DNA from: Halictus rubicundus
Taxonomy: Eukaryota > Arthropoda > Insecta > Hymenoptera > Halictidae
DNA: 64,000 nucleotides
NCBI RefSeq assembly: GCF_050948215.1
Contig: NW_027488722.1
Coordinates: 1-64,000, forward strand
Direction of reading: 5' to 3'
The translations under genes and the position numbers were made by a program. Below, one piece after another: positions 41,141 to 55,164 of this stretch. The notes below the pieces were generated by a model. The model was not told the DNA's origin and did not search any database. It saw only the letters and a program-made list of their open reading frames with translations. Numbering within the stretch: the stretch's first letter is position 1; each line of letters starts with the position of its first letter.

Positions 41141-43099
41141 CCTATCCTCTATCCTATCCTATCCTCTATCCTATCCTATCCTCTATCCTATCCTATCCTC
41201 TATCCTATCCTATCCTCTATCCTATACTTTCCTCTATCCAATCCTATCCTCTATCCTATCCTATCCTCTATCCTTTCCTATCCTCTATCCTATCCTATCC
41301 TATCCTTTATCCTATCCTATCCTCTATCCTATCCTATCCTCTATCCTATCCTACCCTCTTTCCTATCCTATCCTCTGTCCTATCCTATCCTCTATCCAAT
41401 CCTATCCTCTATCCTATCCTATCCTCTATCCTATCCTCTATCCAATCCTATCCTCTATCCTATCCTATCCTCTATCCTATCCTCTATCCTATCCTATCCT
41501 CTATCCTATCCTATCCTCTATCCTATCCTATCCTATCCTTTATCCTATCCTATCCTCTAGCCTATCCTATCCTCTATCCTATCCTAACCTCTTTCCTATC
41601 CTATCCTCTGTCCTATCCTATCCTCTATCCTATCCTATCCTCTATCCTATCCTATCCTCTATCCTATCCTTTCCTCTATCCTATCCTATCCTCTATCCTA
41701 TCCTATCCTCTATCCTATCCTATCCTCTATCCTATCCTTTCCTCAATCCTATTATATCCTCTATCCTATCCTATCCTCTATCCTATCCTATCCTCTATCC
41801 TATCCTATCCTCTATATTATCCTATCCTCTATAATATCCTATCCTCTATCCTATCCTATCCTCTATCCTATAATATCATGTAACCTATCCTATCCTCTAT
41901 CCTATCCTATCCTCTATCGTCTCCTGTCCTCTATCCTATCCAATCACCTATCCTATCCCCTATTGTCTCCTATCGTCTATCCTATCCATTCCCCTATCCT
42001 ATCCTCTATCCTATCCTATCCTCTATCCTATAATATCATCTAGCCTATCCTATTATCTATCCTATAATATCATCTATCCTATCCTATCCTCTATCCGATC
42101 CTCTATCCAATCCTATCCTCTACCCTATCCTATCCTCTATCCTATCCTATCCTCTATCCTATCCTATCCTCTATCCTATCCTATCCTCTATCCTATCCTA
42201 TCCTCAATCCTATCCTATCCTCTATCCTATCCTATCCTCTATCTTAGCCTCTCCTCTATCCTATACTTCCTCTACCTTATCCTATCCTCTATCCTATCCT
42301 ATCCTCTATCCTATCCTATCCTTTATCCCATCCTATCCTCTATCCTGTCCTATCCTCTATCCTATTCTATCCTCTATCCTATCCTATCCTCTATCCTATC
42401 CTATCCTCTATCCTATCCTATACTCTATCATATCCTATCCTCTATCCTATCCTATCCTCTTTCCTATCCTATCCTCTATCCTATCCTATCCTCTATCCTA
42501 TCCTTTTCTCAATCCTATTATATCCTCTATCCAATCCTATCCTCTATCCTATCCTATCCTCTATCCTATCCTCTATCCTATCCTCTATCCTATCCTCTAT
42601 CCTATCCTTTATCCAATCCTATCCTCTATCCTATCCTTTATCCAATCCTATCCTCTATCCTATCCTATCCTCTATCCTATCCTATCCTCTATCCTGTCCT
42701 ACCCTCTTTCCAATCCTATCCTCTGTCCTATCCTATCCTCTATCCTATCCTATCCTCTATCCTATCCTATCCTCTATCCTATGCTATCCTCTATCCTATC
42801 CTATCCTATCCTCTATCCTATCCTATCCTCTATCCTCTATCCTATCCTATCCTCTATCCTATCCTATCCTCTATCCTATCCTATCCTCTATCCTATCCTA
42901 TCCTCTATCCTATCCTATCCTCTATCCTATCCTCTATCCTATCCTCTATCCAATCCTATCCTCTATCCTATCCTATCCTCTATCCTATCCTCTATCCTAT
43001 CCTCTATCCTATCCTCTATCTAATCCTATCCTCTATCCTATCCTATCCTCTATCCTATCCTATCCTCTATCCTATCATATCCACTATCCTATCCTATCC

Positions 43100-46000
43100 T
43101 CTATCCTATCCTATCCTCTATCCTATCCTATCCTCTACCCTATCCTATCCTCTATCCTATCCTATCCTCTATCCTATCCTATCCTCCACTCTATCCTATC
43201 CTCTATCCTATCCTCTATCCTATCCTCTATCCTATCCTATCCTCTATCCTATATTATCCTCTATCCTATCCTATCCTGTATCCTATTCTATCCTCTGTCC
43301 TATCCTATCCTCTATCCTATCCTATCCTATCCTTTTTCCTATCCTATCCTCTATCCTATCCTATCCTCTATCCTATCCTATCCTCTATCCTATACTATCC
43401 TCTACCTTATCCTATCCTCTATCCTATCCAATTACCTATCCTATCCTCTATCCTATCCTTCCTCTATCCTATCCTATCCTCTATCCTATCCTATCCTCTA
43501 TCCTATCCTATCCTCTATCCTATCCTATCCTCTACCCTATCCTATCCTCTATCCTATCCTATCCTCTATCCTATCCTATCCTCCACTCTATCCTATCCTC
43601 TATCCTATCCTCTATCCTATCCTCTATCCTATCCTCTATCCTATCCTATCCTCTATCCTATCCTATCCTCTTTCGTATCCTATCCTCTATCCTATCCTAT
43701 CCTCTATCCTATTATATCCTCTATCCTATTATATCCTCTATCCTATCCTATCCTCTACCTTATCGTATACTCTATCCTATCCAATTACCTATCCAATCCT
43801 CTATCCTATCCTATCCTCTATCATATCCTCTATCCTATCCTCTATCCTATCCTATCCTCTATCCTATCCTATCCTCAATCCTATCCTATCCTCTATCCTA
43901 TCCTATCCTCTATCTTATCCTCTCCTCTATCCTATACTTCCTCTACCTTATCCTATCCTCTATCCTATCCTATCCTTTCCTCTATCCTATCCTATCCTCT
44001 ATCCTATCCTATCCTCTATCCTATCATATCCTCTATCCAATCCTATCCTCTATCCTATCCTATCCTCTATCCTATCCTATCCTCTATCCTATCCTATCCT
44101 CTATCCTATCCTATCCTCCACTCTATCCTATCCTCTATCCTATCCTCTATCCTATCCTCTATCCTATCCTATCCTCTATCCTATCCTATCCTCTATCCTA
44201 TCCTATCCTCTTTCGTATCCTATCCTCTATCCTATCCTATCCTCTATCCTATCCTATCCTCTATCCTATCCTATCCTCTTTCGTATCCTATCCTCTATCC
44301 TATCCTATCCTCTATCCTATTATATCCTCTATCCTATTATATCCTCTATCCTATCCTATCCTCTATCCTATCCTATCCTCTATCCTATCCTATCCTCTAT
44401 CCTATCCTATCCTCTATCCTATCCTATCCTCTATCCTATCCTATCCTCTATCCTATATTATCCTCTATCCTATCCTATCCTGTATCCTATCCTATACTCT
44501 ATCCTATCCTATCCTCCACTCTATCCTATCCTCTATCCTATCCTCTATCCTATCCTCTATCCTATCCTATCCTCTATCCTATCCTATCCTCTTTCGTATC
44601 CTATCCTCTATCCTATCCTATCCTCTATCCTATTATATCCTCTATCCTATTATATCCTCTATCCTATCCTATCCTCTACCTTATTGTATACTCTATCCTA
44701 TCCAATTACCTATCCAATCCTCTATCCTATCCTATCCTCTATCATATCCTCTATCCTATCCTCTATCCTATCCTATCCTCTATCCTATCCTATCCTCAAT
44801 CCTATCCTATCCTCTATCCTATCCTATCCTCTATCCTATCATATCCTCTATCCTATCCTATCCTCTATCCTATCCTATCCTCTATCCTATCCTATCCTCT
44901 ACCCTATCCTATCCTCTATCCTATCCTATCCTCTATCCTATCCTATCCTCCACTCTATCCTATCCTCTATCCTATCCTCTATCCTATCCTCTATCCTATC
45001 CTATCCTCTATCCTATCCTATCCTCTTTCGTATCCTATCCTCTATCCTATCCTATCCTCTATCCTATTATATACTCTATCCTATTATATCCTCTATCCTA
45101 TCCTATCCTCTATCCTATCCTATCCTCTATCCTATCCTATCCTCTATCCTATCCTATCCTCTATCCTATCCTATCCTCTATCCTATCCTATCCTCTATCC
45201 TATATTATCCTCTATCCTATCCTATCCTGTATCCTATCCTATCCTCTATCCTATCCTATCCTCCACTCTATCCTATCCTCTATCCTATCCTCTATCCTAT
45301 CCTCTATCCTATCCAATCCTCTATCCTATCCTATCCTCTATCATATCCTCTATCCTATCCTCTATCCTATCCTATCCTCTATCCTATCCTATCCTCAATC
45401 CTATCCTATCCTCTATCCTATCCTATCCTCTATCTTATCCTCTCCTCTATCCTATACTTCCTCTACCTTATCCTATCCTCTATGCTACCCTATCCTTTCC
45501 TCTATCCTATCCTATCCTCTATCCTATCCTATCCTCTATCCTATCATATCCTCTATCCTATACTATCCTCTATCCTATCCTATCCTCTATCCTATCCTAT
45601 CCTCTACCCTATCCTATCCTCTATCCTATCCTATCCTCTATCCTATCCTATCCTCCACTCTATCCTATCCTCTATCCTATCCTCTATCCTATCCTCTATC
45701 CTATCCTATCCTCTATCCTATCCTATCCTCTTTCGTATCCTATCCTCTATAGTATCCTATCCTCTATCCTATTATATCCTCTATCTTATCCTATCCTCTA
45801 TCCTATCCTATCCTCTATCCTATCCTATCCTCTATTCTATCCTATCCTCTATCCTATCCTATCCTCTATCCTATCCTATCCTCTATCCTATATTATCCTC
45901 TATCCTATCCTATCCTGTATCCTATCCTATCCTCTATCCTATCCTATCCTCTATCCTATCCTATCCTATCCTTTTTCCTATCCTATCCTCTATCCTATCC

Positions 46001-46290
46001 TATCCTCTATCCTCTCCTATCCTCTATCCTATACTATCCTCTACCTTATCCTATCCTCTATCCTATCCAATTACCTATCCTATCCTCTATCCTATCCTTC
46101 CTCTATCCTATCCTATCCTCTATCCTATCCTATCCTCTATCCGATCCTCTATCCTATCCTATCCTCTATCCTATCCTCTATCCTATCCTATCCTATCCTC
46201 TATCCTATCCTATCCTCTATGCTATCCTATCCTTTATCCTATCCTATCCTCTATTCTATCCTATTCTCTATCCTATACTATCCTCTATCC
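43100..46290 (+). repeat. 8.75-kb-offset duplicated segment, left copy
   Basis: CTTTTTCC (43,333) and the GTATAC elements at 43,765 and 44,686 recur at +8,750. CTATAGTATCC (45,750) recurs at +8,762. CTATGCTATCC (46,219) recurs at +8,767. The offset grows by one 12-mer and then one 5-mer. Confidence 0.9.
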
Positions 46291-49200
46291 TATCCTATCC
46301 TCTATCCTATTCTATCCTCTATCCTATCCTATCCTCTATCCGATCCTCTATCCAATCCTATCCTCTATCCTATCCTATCCTCTATCCTACTCTATCCTCT
46401 ATCCTACTCTATCCTCTATCCTATCCTATCCTCTATCCTATCCTATCCTCTATCCGATCCTCTATCCTATCCTATCCTCTATCCGAACCTCTATCCTATC
46501 CTCTATCGTATCCTATCCTATCCTCTATCATATCCTATCCTCTATCCGATCCTCTATCCTATCCTCTATCGTATCCTATCCTATCCTCTATCATATCCTA
46601 TCCTCTATCCTATCCTATCCTCTATCCTATCCTATCCTATCCTCTATCCTATCCTATCCTCTATCCTATCCTCAATCCTATCCTATGCTCTATCCTATCC
46701 TATCCTCTATCTTATCCTCTCCTCTATCCTATACTTCCTCTACCTTATCCTATCCTCTATCCTATCCTATCCTTTCCTCTATCCTATCCTATCCTCTATC
46801 CTATCCTATCCTCTATCCTATCATATCCTCTATCCTATCCTATCCTCTATCCTATCCTATCCTCTATCCTATCCTATCCTCTACCCTATCCTATCCTCTA
46901 TCCTATCCTATCCTCTATCCTATCCTATCCTCCACTCTATCCTATCCTCTATCCTATCCTCTATCCTATCCTCTATCCTATCCTATCCTCTATCCTATCC
47001 TATCCTCTTTCGTATCCTATCCTCTATCCTATCCTATCCTCTATCCTATTATATCCTCTATCCTATTATATCCTCTATCCTATCCTATCCTCTATCCTAT
47101 ACTTTCCTCTATCCAATCCTATCCTCTATCCTATCCTATCCTCTATCCTTTCCTATCCTCTATCCTATCCTATCCTATCCTATCCTTTATCCTATCCTAT
47201 CCTCTATCCTATCCTACCCTCTTTCCTATCCTATCCTCTGTCCTATCCTATCCTCTATCCAATCCTATCCTCTATCCTATCCTATCCTCTATCCTATCCT
47301 CTATCCTATCCTCTATCCTATCCTCTATCCTATCCTCTATCCAATCCTACCCTCTATCCTATCCTATACTCTATCCTATCCTATCCTCTATCCTATCCTA
47401 TCCTATCCTTTATCCTATCCTATCCTCTATCCTATCCTATCCTCTATCCTATCCTACCCTCTTTCCTATCCTATCCTCTGTCCTATCCTATCCTCTATCC
47501 TATCCTATCCTCTATCCTATCCTATCCTCTATCCTATCCTTTCCTCAATCCTATTATATCCTCTATCCTATCCTATCCTCTATCCTAACCTATCCTCTAT
47601 CCTATCCTATCCTCTATCCTATCCTATCCTCTATCCTATCCTATCCTCTAACCTATCCTATCCTCTATCCTATCCTATCCTCTATCCTATATTATCCTCT
47701 ATCCTATCCTATCCTGTATCCTATCCTATCCTCTATCCTATCCTATCCTCTATCCTATCCTATCCTATCCTTTTTCCTATCCTATCCTCTATCCTATCCT
47801 ATCCTCTATCCTATACTATCCTCTACCTTATCCTATCCTCTATCCTATCCAATTACCTATCCTATCCTCTATCCTATCCTTCCTCTATCCTATCCTATCC
47901 TCTATCCTATCCTATCCTCTATCCGATCCTTCCTCTATCCTATCCTATCCTCTATCCTATCCTATCCTCTATCCGATCCTCTATCCTATCCTATCCTCTA
48001 TCCTATCCTCTATCCTATCCTATCCTATCCTCTATCCTATCCTATCCTATCCTCTATGCTATCCTATCCTTTATCCTATCCTATCCTCTATTCTATCCTA
48101 TTCTCTATCCTATACTATCCTCTATCCTATCCTATCCTCTATTCTATCCTATCCTCTATCCTATCCTATCCTCTATCCGATCCTCTATCCAATCCTATCC
48201 TCTATCCTATCCTATCCTCTATCCTACTCTATCCTCTATCCTACTCTATCCTCTATCCTATCCTATCCTCTATCCTATCCTATCCTCTATCCGATCCTCT
48301 ATCCTATCCTATCCTCTATCCGAACCTCTATCCTATCCTCTATCGTATCCTATCCTATCCTCTATCATATCCTATCCTCTATCCGATCCTCTATCCTATC
48401 CTCTATCGTATCCTATCCTATCCTCTATCATATCCTATCCTCTATCCTATCCTATCCTCTATCCTATCCTATCCTATCCTCTATCCTATCCTATCCTCTA
48501 TCCTATCCTCAATCCTATCCTATCCTCTATCCTATCCTATCCTCTATCTTATCCTCTCCTCTATCCTATACTTCCTCTACCTTATCCTATCCTCTATCCT
48601 ATCCTATCCTTTCCTCTATCCTATCCTATCCTCTATCCTATCCTATCCTCTATCCTATCATATCCTCTATCCTATCCTATCCTCTATCCTATCCTATCCT
48701 CTATCCTATCCTATCCTCTACCCTATCCTATCCTCTATCCTATCCTATCCTCTATCCTATCCTATCCTCCACTCTATCCTATCCTCTATCCTATCCTCTA
48801 TCCTATCCTATCCTCTATCCTATCCTATCCTCTTTCGTATCCTATCCTCTATCCTATCCTATCCTCTATCCTATTATATCCTCTTTCGTATACTATCCTC
48901 TATCCTATCCTATCCTCTATCCTATTATATCCTCTATCCTATTATATCCTCTATCCTATCCTATCCTCTACCTTATCGTATACTCTATCCTATCCAATTA
49001 CCTATCCAATCCTCTATCCTATCCTATCCTCTATCATATCCTCTATCCTATCCTCTATCCTATCCTAACCTCTATCCTATCCTATCCTCTATCATATCCT
49101 CTATCCTATCCTCTATCCTATCCTATCCTCTATCCTATCCTATCCTCTATCATATCCTCTATCCTATCCTCTATCCTATCCTATCCTCTATCCTATCCTA

Positions 49201-50179
49201 TCCTCTATCCTATCCTATCCTTTATCCTATCCTATCCTCTATCCTATCCCATCCTCTATCCTATACTATCCTCTACCTTATCCTATCCTCATTCCTATCC
49301 AATTACCTATCCTATCCTCTATTATATCCTTTCCTCTATCCTATCCTATCCTCTATCCGATCCTCTATCCTATCCTATCCTCTATCCTATCCTCTATCCT
49401 ATCCTCTATCCTATCCTCTATCCTATCCTCTATCCTATCCTATCCTGTATCCTATCCTATCCTCTTTCCTATCCTATCCTCTATCCTATCCTATCCACTA
49501 TCATATCCTATCCTCTACCTTATCCTATCCTCTATCCTAACCAATTACCTATCCTATCCTCTATTATATCCTTTCCTCTATCCTATCCTATCCTCTATCC
49601 GATCCTCTATCCTATCCTATCCTCTATTCTATCCTATCCTCTATCATATACTATCCTCTATCCTATCCTATCCTCTATCCTATCCTATCTTCTATCCGAT
49701 CCTCTATCCTATCCTATCCTCTATCCTATCCTCTATCCTATTCTATCCTCTATCCTATCCTCTATCCTATCCTATCCTCTATCCTATCCTATCCTCTATC
49801 CTATCCTCTATCCAATCCTATCCTCTATCCTATCCTATCCTTCTATCCTATCCTATCCTATCCTCTATCCTATCCTATCCTCTATCCTATCCCATCCTCT
49901 ATCCTATCCTATCCTCTATCCTATCCTATCCTCTATCTTATCCTATCCTGTATCCTATCCTATCCTCTTTCCTATCCTATCCTCTATCCTATCCTATCCT
50001 CTATCCTATCCTCTCCTCTTTCCTATCCTATCCTCTATCCTATCCTATCCTCTATCCTATCCTACCCTCTATCCTATCCTATCTTCTATCCTATCCTATC
50101 CTCTATCCTATCCTATCCTCTATCCTATCCTATCCTCTATCCGATCCTCTATCCGATCCTCTATCCTATCCTATCCTCT

Positions 50180-50990
50180 ATCCGATCCTATCCTCTAACC
50201 CAGCCTATCATGTATCCTATCCTATCCTCTATCCTATACTATCCTCTATCCTATCCTATCCTCTATCCTATCCTACCCTCTATCCTATCCTATCCTCTAT
50301 CCTATCCTATCCTCTATCCTATCCTATCCTCTATCCTATCCTATCCTCTATCCTATCCTATCCTTTATCCTATCCTCTATCCTATACTATCCTCTACCTT
50401 ATCCTATCCTCTATCCTATCCAATTACCTATCCTATCCTCTATCCTATCCTTTCCTGTATCCTATCCTATCCTCTATCCTATACTATCCTCTATCTTATC
50501 CTATCCTCTATCCTATCCTATCCTCTACCCTATCCTATCCTCTATCCTATCCTATCCTCTATCCTATGCTATCCTCCATTCTATCCTATCCTCTATCCTA
50601 TCCTCTATCCTGTCCTCTATCCTATCCTATCCTCTATCCTATCCTATCCTCTTTCGTATCCTATCCTCTATCCTATCCTATCCTCTATCCTATTATATCC
50701 TCTATCCGATCCTCTATCCGATCCTCTATCCTATCCTATCCTCTATCCGATCCTCTATCCTATCCTCTATCGTATCCTATCCTATCATCTATCATATCCT
50801 ATCCTCTATCCTATACTATCCTCTATCCTATCCTATCCTCTAACCCAGCCTATCATGTATCCTATCCTATCCTCTATCCTATACTATCCTCTATCCTATC
50901 CTATCCTCTATCCTATCCTACCCTCTATCCTATCCTATCCTCTATCCTATCCTATCCTCTATCCTATCCTATCCTCTATCCAATCCTATC
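50180..50990 (+). repeat. CCCAGCC block pair, left copy
   Basis: Two CTAACCCAGCCTATCATG elements (ATG at 50,210 and 50,855) are 645 bp apart. TCCTCCATTC and two CCGATCC lie between them. The whole arrangement recurs at +12,714 bp. The CCAGCC core is among the least satellite-like strings in the window. Confidence 0.9.
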
Positions 50991-51849
50991 CTCTATCCTA
51001 TCCTATCCTTTATCCTATCCTCTATCCTATACTATCCTCTACCTTATCCTATCCTCTATCCTATCCTTTCCTGTATCCTATCCTATCCTCTATCCTATCC
51101 TATCCTCTTTCGTATCCTATCCTCTATCCTATCCTATCCTCTATCCTATTATATCCCCTATCCTATTATATCCTCTATCCTATCCTATCCTCTACCTTAT
51201 CGTATACTCTATCCTATCCAATTACCTATCCAATCCTCTATCATATCCTATCCTCTATCATATCCTCTATCCTATCCTCTATCCTGTCCTATCCTCTATC
51301 CTATCCTATCCTCTATCCTATCCTATCCTTTATCCTACCCTATCCTCAATCCTATCCCATCCTCTATCCTATACTATCCTCTACCTTATCCTATCCTCTA
51401 TCCTAACCAATTACCTATCCTATCCTCTATTATATCCTTTCCTCTATCCTATCCTATCCTCTATCCGATCCTCTATCCTATCCTATCCTCTATCCTATCC
51501 TCTATCCTATCCTCTATCCTATCCTATCCTCAATCCTATCCTATCCTCTATTCTATCCTATCCTCTATCATATACTATCCTCTATCCTATCCTATCCTCT
51601 ATCCTATCCTATCTTCTATCCGATCCTCTATCCTATCCTATCCTCTATCCTATCCTATCCTCTATCCTATTCTATCCTCTATCCTATCCTCTATCCTATC
51701 CTATCCTCTATCCTATCCTATCCTCTATCCTATCCTCTATCCTATCCTCTATCCTATCCTCTATCCAATCCTATCCTCTATCCTATCCTATCCTTCTATC
51801 CTATCCTATCCTATCCTCTATCCTATCCTATCCTCTATAATATCCTATC

Positions 51850-54800
51850 CTCTATCCTATCCTATCCTCTATCCTATCCTATCCTCTACCCTATCCTATC
51901 CTCTATCCTATCCTATCCTCTATCCTATCCTATCCTCCACTCTATCCTATCCTCTATCCTATCCTCTATCCTATCCTCTATCCTATCCTATCCTCTATCC
52001 TATATTATCCTCTATCCTATCCTATCCTGTATCCTATTCTATCCTCTGTCCTATCCTATCCTTATCCTATCCTATCCTATCCTTTTTCCTATCCTATCCT
52101 CTATCCTATCCTATCCTCTATCCTATCCTATCCTCTATCCTATACTATCCTCTACCTTATCCTATACTCTATCCTATCCAATTACCTATCCTATCCTCTA
52201 TCCTATCCTTCCTCTATCCTATCCTATCCTCTATCCTATCCTATCCTCTATCCTATCCTATCCTCTATCCTATCCTATCCTCTACCCTATCCTATCCTCT
52301 ATCCTATCCTATCCTCTATCCTATCCTATCCTCCACTCTATCCTATCCTCTATCCTATCCTCTATCCTATCCTCTATCCTATCCTCTATCCTATCCTATC
52401 CTCTATCCTATCCTATCCTCTTTCGTATCCTATCCTCTATCCTATCCTATCCTCTATCCTATTATATCCTCTATCCTATTATATCCTCTATCCTATCCTA
52501 TCCTCTACCTTATCGTATACTCTATCCTATCCAATTACCTATCCAATCCTCTATCCTATCCTATCCTCTATCATATCCTCTATCCTATCCTCTATCCTAT
52601 CCTATCCTCTATCCTATCCTATCCTCAATCCTATCCTATCCTCTATCCTATCCTATCCTCTATCTTATCCTCTCCTCTATCCTATACTTCCTCTACCTTA
52701 TCCTATCCTCTATCCTATCCTATCCTTTCCTCTATCCTATCCTATCCTCTATCCTATCCTATCCTCTATCCTATCATATCCTCTATCCAATCCTATCCTC
52801 TATCCTATCCTATCCTCTATCCTATCCTATCCTCTACCCTATCCTATCCTCTATCCTATCCTATCCTCTATCCTATCCTATCCTCCACTCTATCCTATCC
52901 TCTATCCTATCCTCTATCCTATCCTCTATCCTATCCTATCCTCTATCCTATCCTATCCTCTTTCGTATCCTATCCTCTATCCTATCCTATCCTCTATCCT
53001 ATCCTATCCTCTATCCTATCCTATCCTCTTTCGTATCCTATCCTCTATCCTATCCTATCCTCTATCCTATTATATCCTCTATCCTATTATATCCTCTATC
53101 CTATCCTATCCTCTATCCTATCCTATCCTCTATCCTATCCTATCCTCTATCCTATCCTATCCTCTATCCTATCCTATCCTCTATCCTATCCTATCCTCTA
53201 TTATATCCTATCCTCTATCCTATATTATCCTCTATCCTATCCTATCCTGTATCCTATCCTATCCTCTATCCTATCCTATCCTCCACTCTATCCTATCCTC
53301 TATCCTATCCTCTATCCTATCCTCTATCCTATCCTATCCTCTATCCTATCCTATCCTCTTTCGTATCCTATCCTCTATCCTATTATATCCTCTATCCTAT
53401 TATATCCTCTATCCTATCCTATCCTCTACCTTATCGTATACTCTATCCTATCCAATTACCTATCCAATCCTCTATCCTATCCTATCCTCTATCATATCCT
53501 CTATCCTATCCTCTATCCTATCCTATCCTCTATCCTATCCTATCCTCAATCCTATCCTATCCTCTATCCTATCCTATCCTCTATCCTATCATATCCTCTA
53601 TCCTATCCTATCCTCTATCCTATCCTATCCTCTATCCTATCCTATCCTCTACCCTATCCTATCCTCTATCCTATCCTATCCTCTATCCTATCCTATCCTC
53701 CACTCTATCCTATCCTCTATCCTATCCTCTATCCTATCCTCTATCCAATCCTATCCTCTATCCTATCCTATCCTCTTTCGTATCCTATCCTCTATCCTAT
53801 CCTATCCTCTATCCTATTATATCCTCTATCCTATTATATCCTCTATCCTATCCTATCCTCTATCCTATCCTATCCTCTATCCTATCCTATCCTCTATCCT
53901 ATCCTATCCTCTATCCTATCCTATCCTCTATCCTATCCTATCCTCTATCCTATATTATCCTCTATCCTATCCTATCCTGTATCCTATCCTATCCTCTATC
54001 CTATCCTATCCTCCACTCTATCCTATCCTCTATCCTATCCTCTATCCTATCCTCTATCCTATCCTCTATCCTATCCAATCCTCTATCCTATCCTATCCTC
54101 TATCATATCCTCTATCCTATCCTCTATCCTATCCTATCCTCTATCCTATCCTATCCTCAATCCTATCCTATCCTCTATCCTATCCTATCCTCTATCTTAT
54201 CCTCTCCTCTATCCTATACTTCCTCTACCTTATCCTATCCTCTATGCTATCCTATCCTTTCCTCTATCCTATCCTATCCTCTATCCTATCCTATCCTCTA
54301 TCCTATCATATCCTCTATCCTATACTATCCTCTATCCTATCCTATCCTCTATCCTATCCTATCCTCTACCCTATCCTATCCTCTATCCTATCCTATCCTC
54401 TATCCTATCCTATCCTCCACTCTATCCTATCCTCTATCCTATCCTCTATCCTATCCTCTATCCTATCCTATCCTCTATCCTATCCTATCCTCTTTCGTAT
54501 CCTATCCTCTATAGTATCCTATCCTCTATCCTATTATATCCTCTATCCTATCCTATCCTCTATCCTATCCTATCCTCTATCCTATCCTATCCTCTATTCT
54601 ATCCTATCCTCTATCCTATCCTATCCTCTATCCTATCCTATCCTCTATCCTATATTATCCTCTATCCTATCCTATCCTGTATCCTATCCTATCCTCTATC
54701 CTATCCTATCCTCTATCCTATCCTATCCTATCCTTTTTCCTATCCTATCCTCTATCCTATCCTATCCTCTATCCTCTCCTATCCTCTATCCTATACTATC

Positions 54801-55060
54801 CTCTACCTTATCCTATCCTCTATCCTATCCAATTACCTATCCTATCCTCTATCCTATCCTTCCTCTATCCTATCCTATCCTCTATCCTATCCTATCCTCT
54901 ATCCGATCCTCTATCCTATCCTATCCTCTATCCTATCCTCTATCCTATCCTATCCTATCCTCTATCCTATCCTATCCTATCCTCTATGCTATCCTATCCT
55001 TTATCCTATCCTATCCTCTATTCTATCCTATTCTCTATCCTATACTATCCTCTATCCTAT
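51850..55060 (+). repeat. 8.75-kb-offset duplicated segment, right copy
   Basis: Partner of 43,100-46,290, with CTTTTTCC 52,083, GTATAC 52,515 and 53,436, CTATAGTATCC 54,512 and CTATGC 54,986. The left copy has CTATTGTATAC at the second GTATAC where this copy has CTTATCGTATAC. Confidence 0.9.
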
Positions 55061-55164
55061 CCTATCCTCTATCCTATCCTATCCTCTATCCTATCCTATC
55101 CTCTATCCTATCCTATCCTCTATCCTATCCTATCCTCTATCCGATCCTCTATCCAATCCTATCC

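Larger units (their letters stand above)
12240..42100. repeat. Satellite domain C (CGTCTCCTGTCC / ATTGTCTCC subfamily)
   Basis: The defining box runs from CGTCTCCTGTCC through CCAATCACC and CCCCTATTGTCTCC. Its TTG lies at 12,401, 13,938, 16,338, 18,843, 19,644, 21,852, 23,428, 26,549, 28,094, 29,694, 31,331, 33,970, 34,771, 36,438 and 41,963. Most copies continue to CCATTCCCC. Those at 19,644, 34,771 and 36,438 lack it, forming a sub-type. Those at 13,938, 23,428, 26,549 and 29,694 carry CTATGGTC, the only GG seen in the window. The domain also holds CTATATTATCC - CTATAATATCC - ATAATATCATCTAACC strings and CTTTTTCTTATCC motifs (for example near 16,704, 20,130, 22,220, 28,465, 36,945). Confidence 0.85.

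Noticed and set aside
12401..41963. CGTCTCCTGTCC...CCATTCCCC boxes as promoters or small RNA genes
   Set aside because: They differ from the satellite only by scattered substitutions and have no RNA-like pairing, since the + strand is almost G-free and cannot fold into stable stems. They are kept as landmark repeats.
43458..54860. CCTTCCTC off-register variant as sequencing error
   Set aside because: It recurs near 43,459, 46,098, 47,879, 52,208 and 54,858 in matching contexts, so it is an inherited variant. Only the singletons at 16.9-20.6 kb remain suspect.
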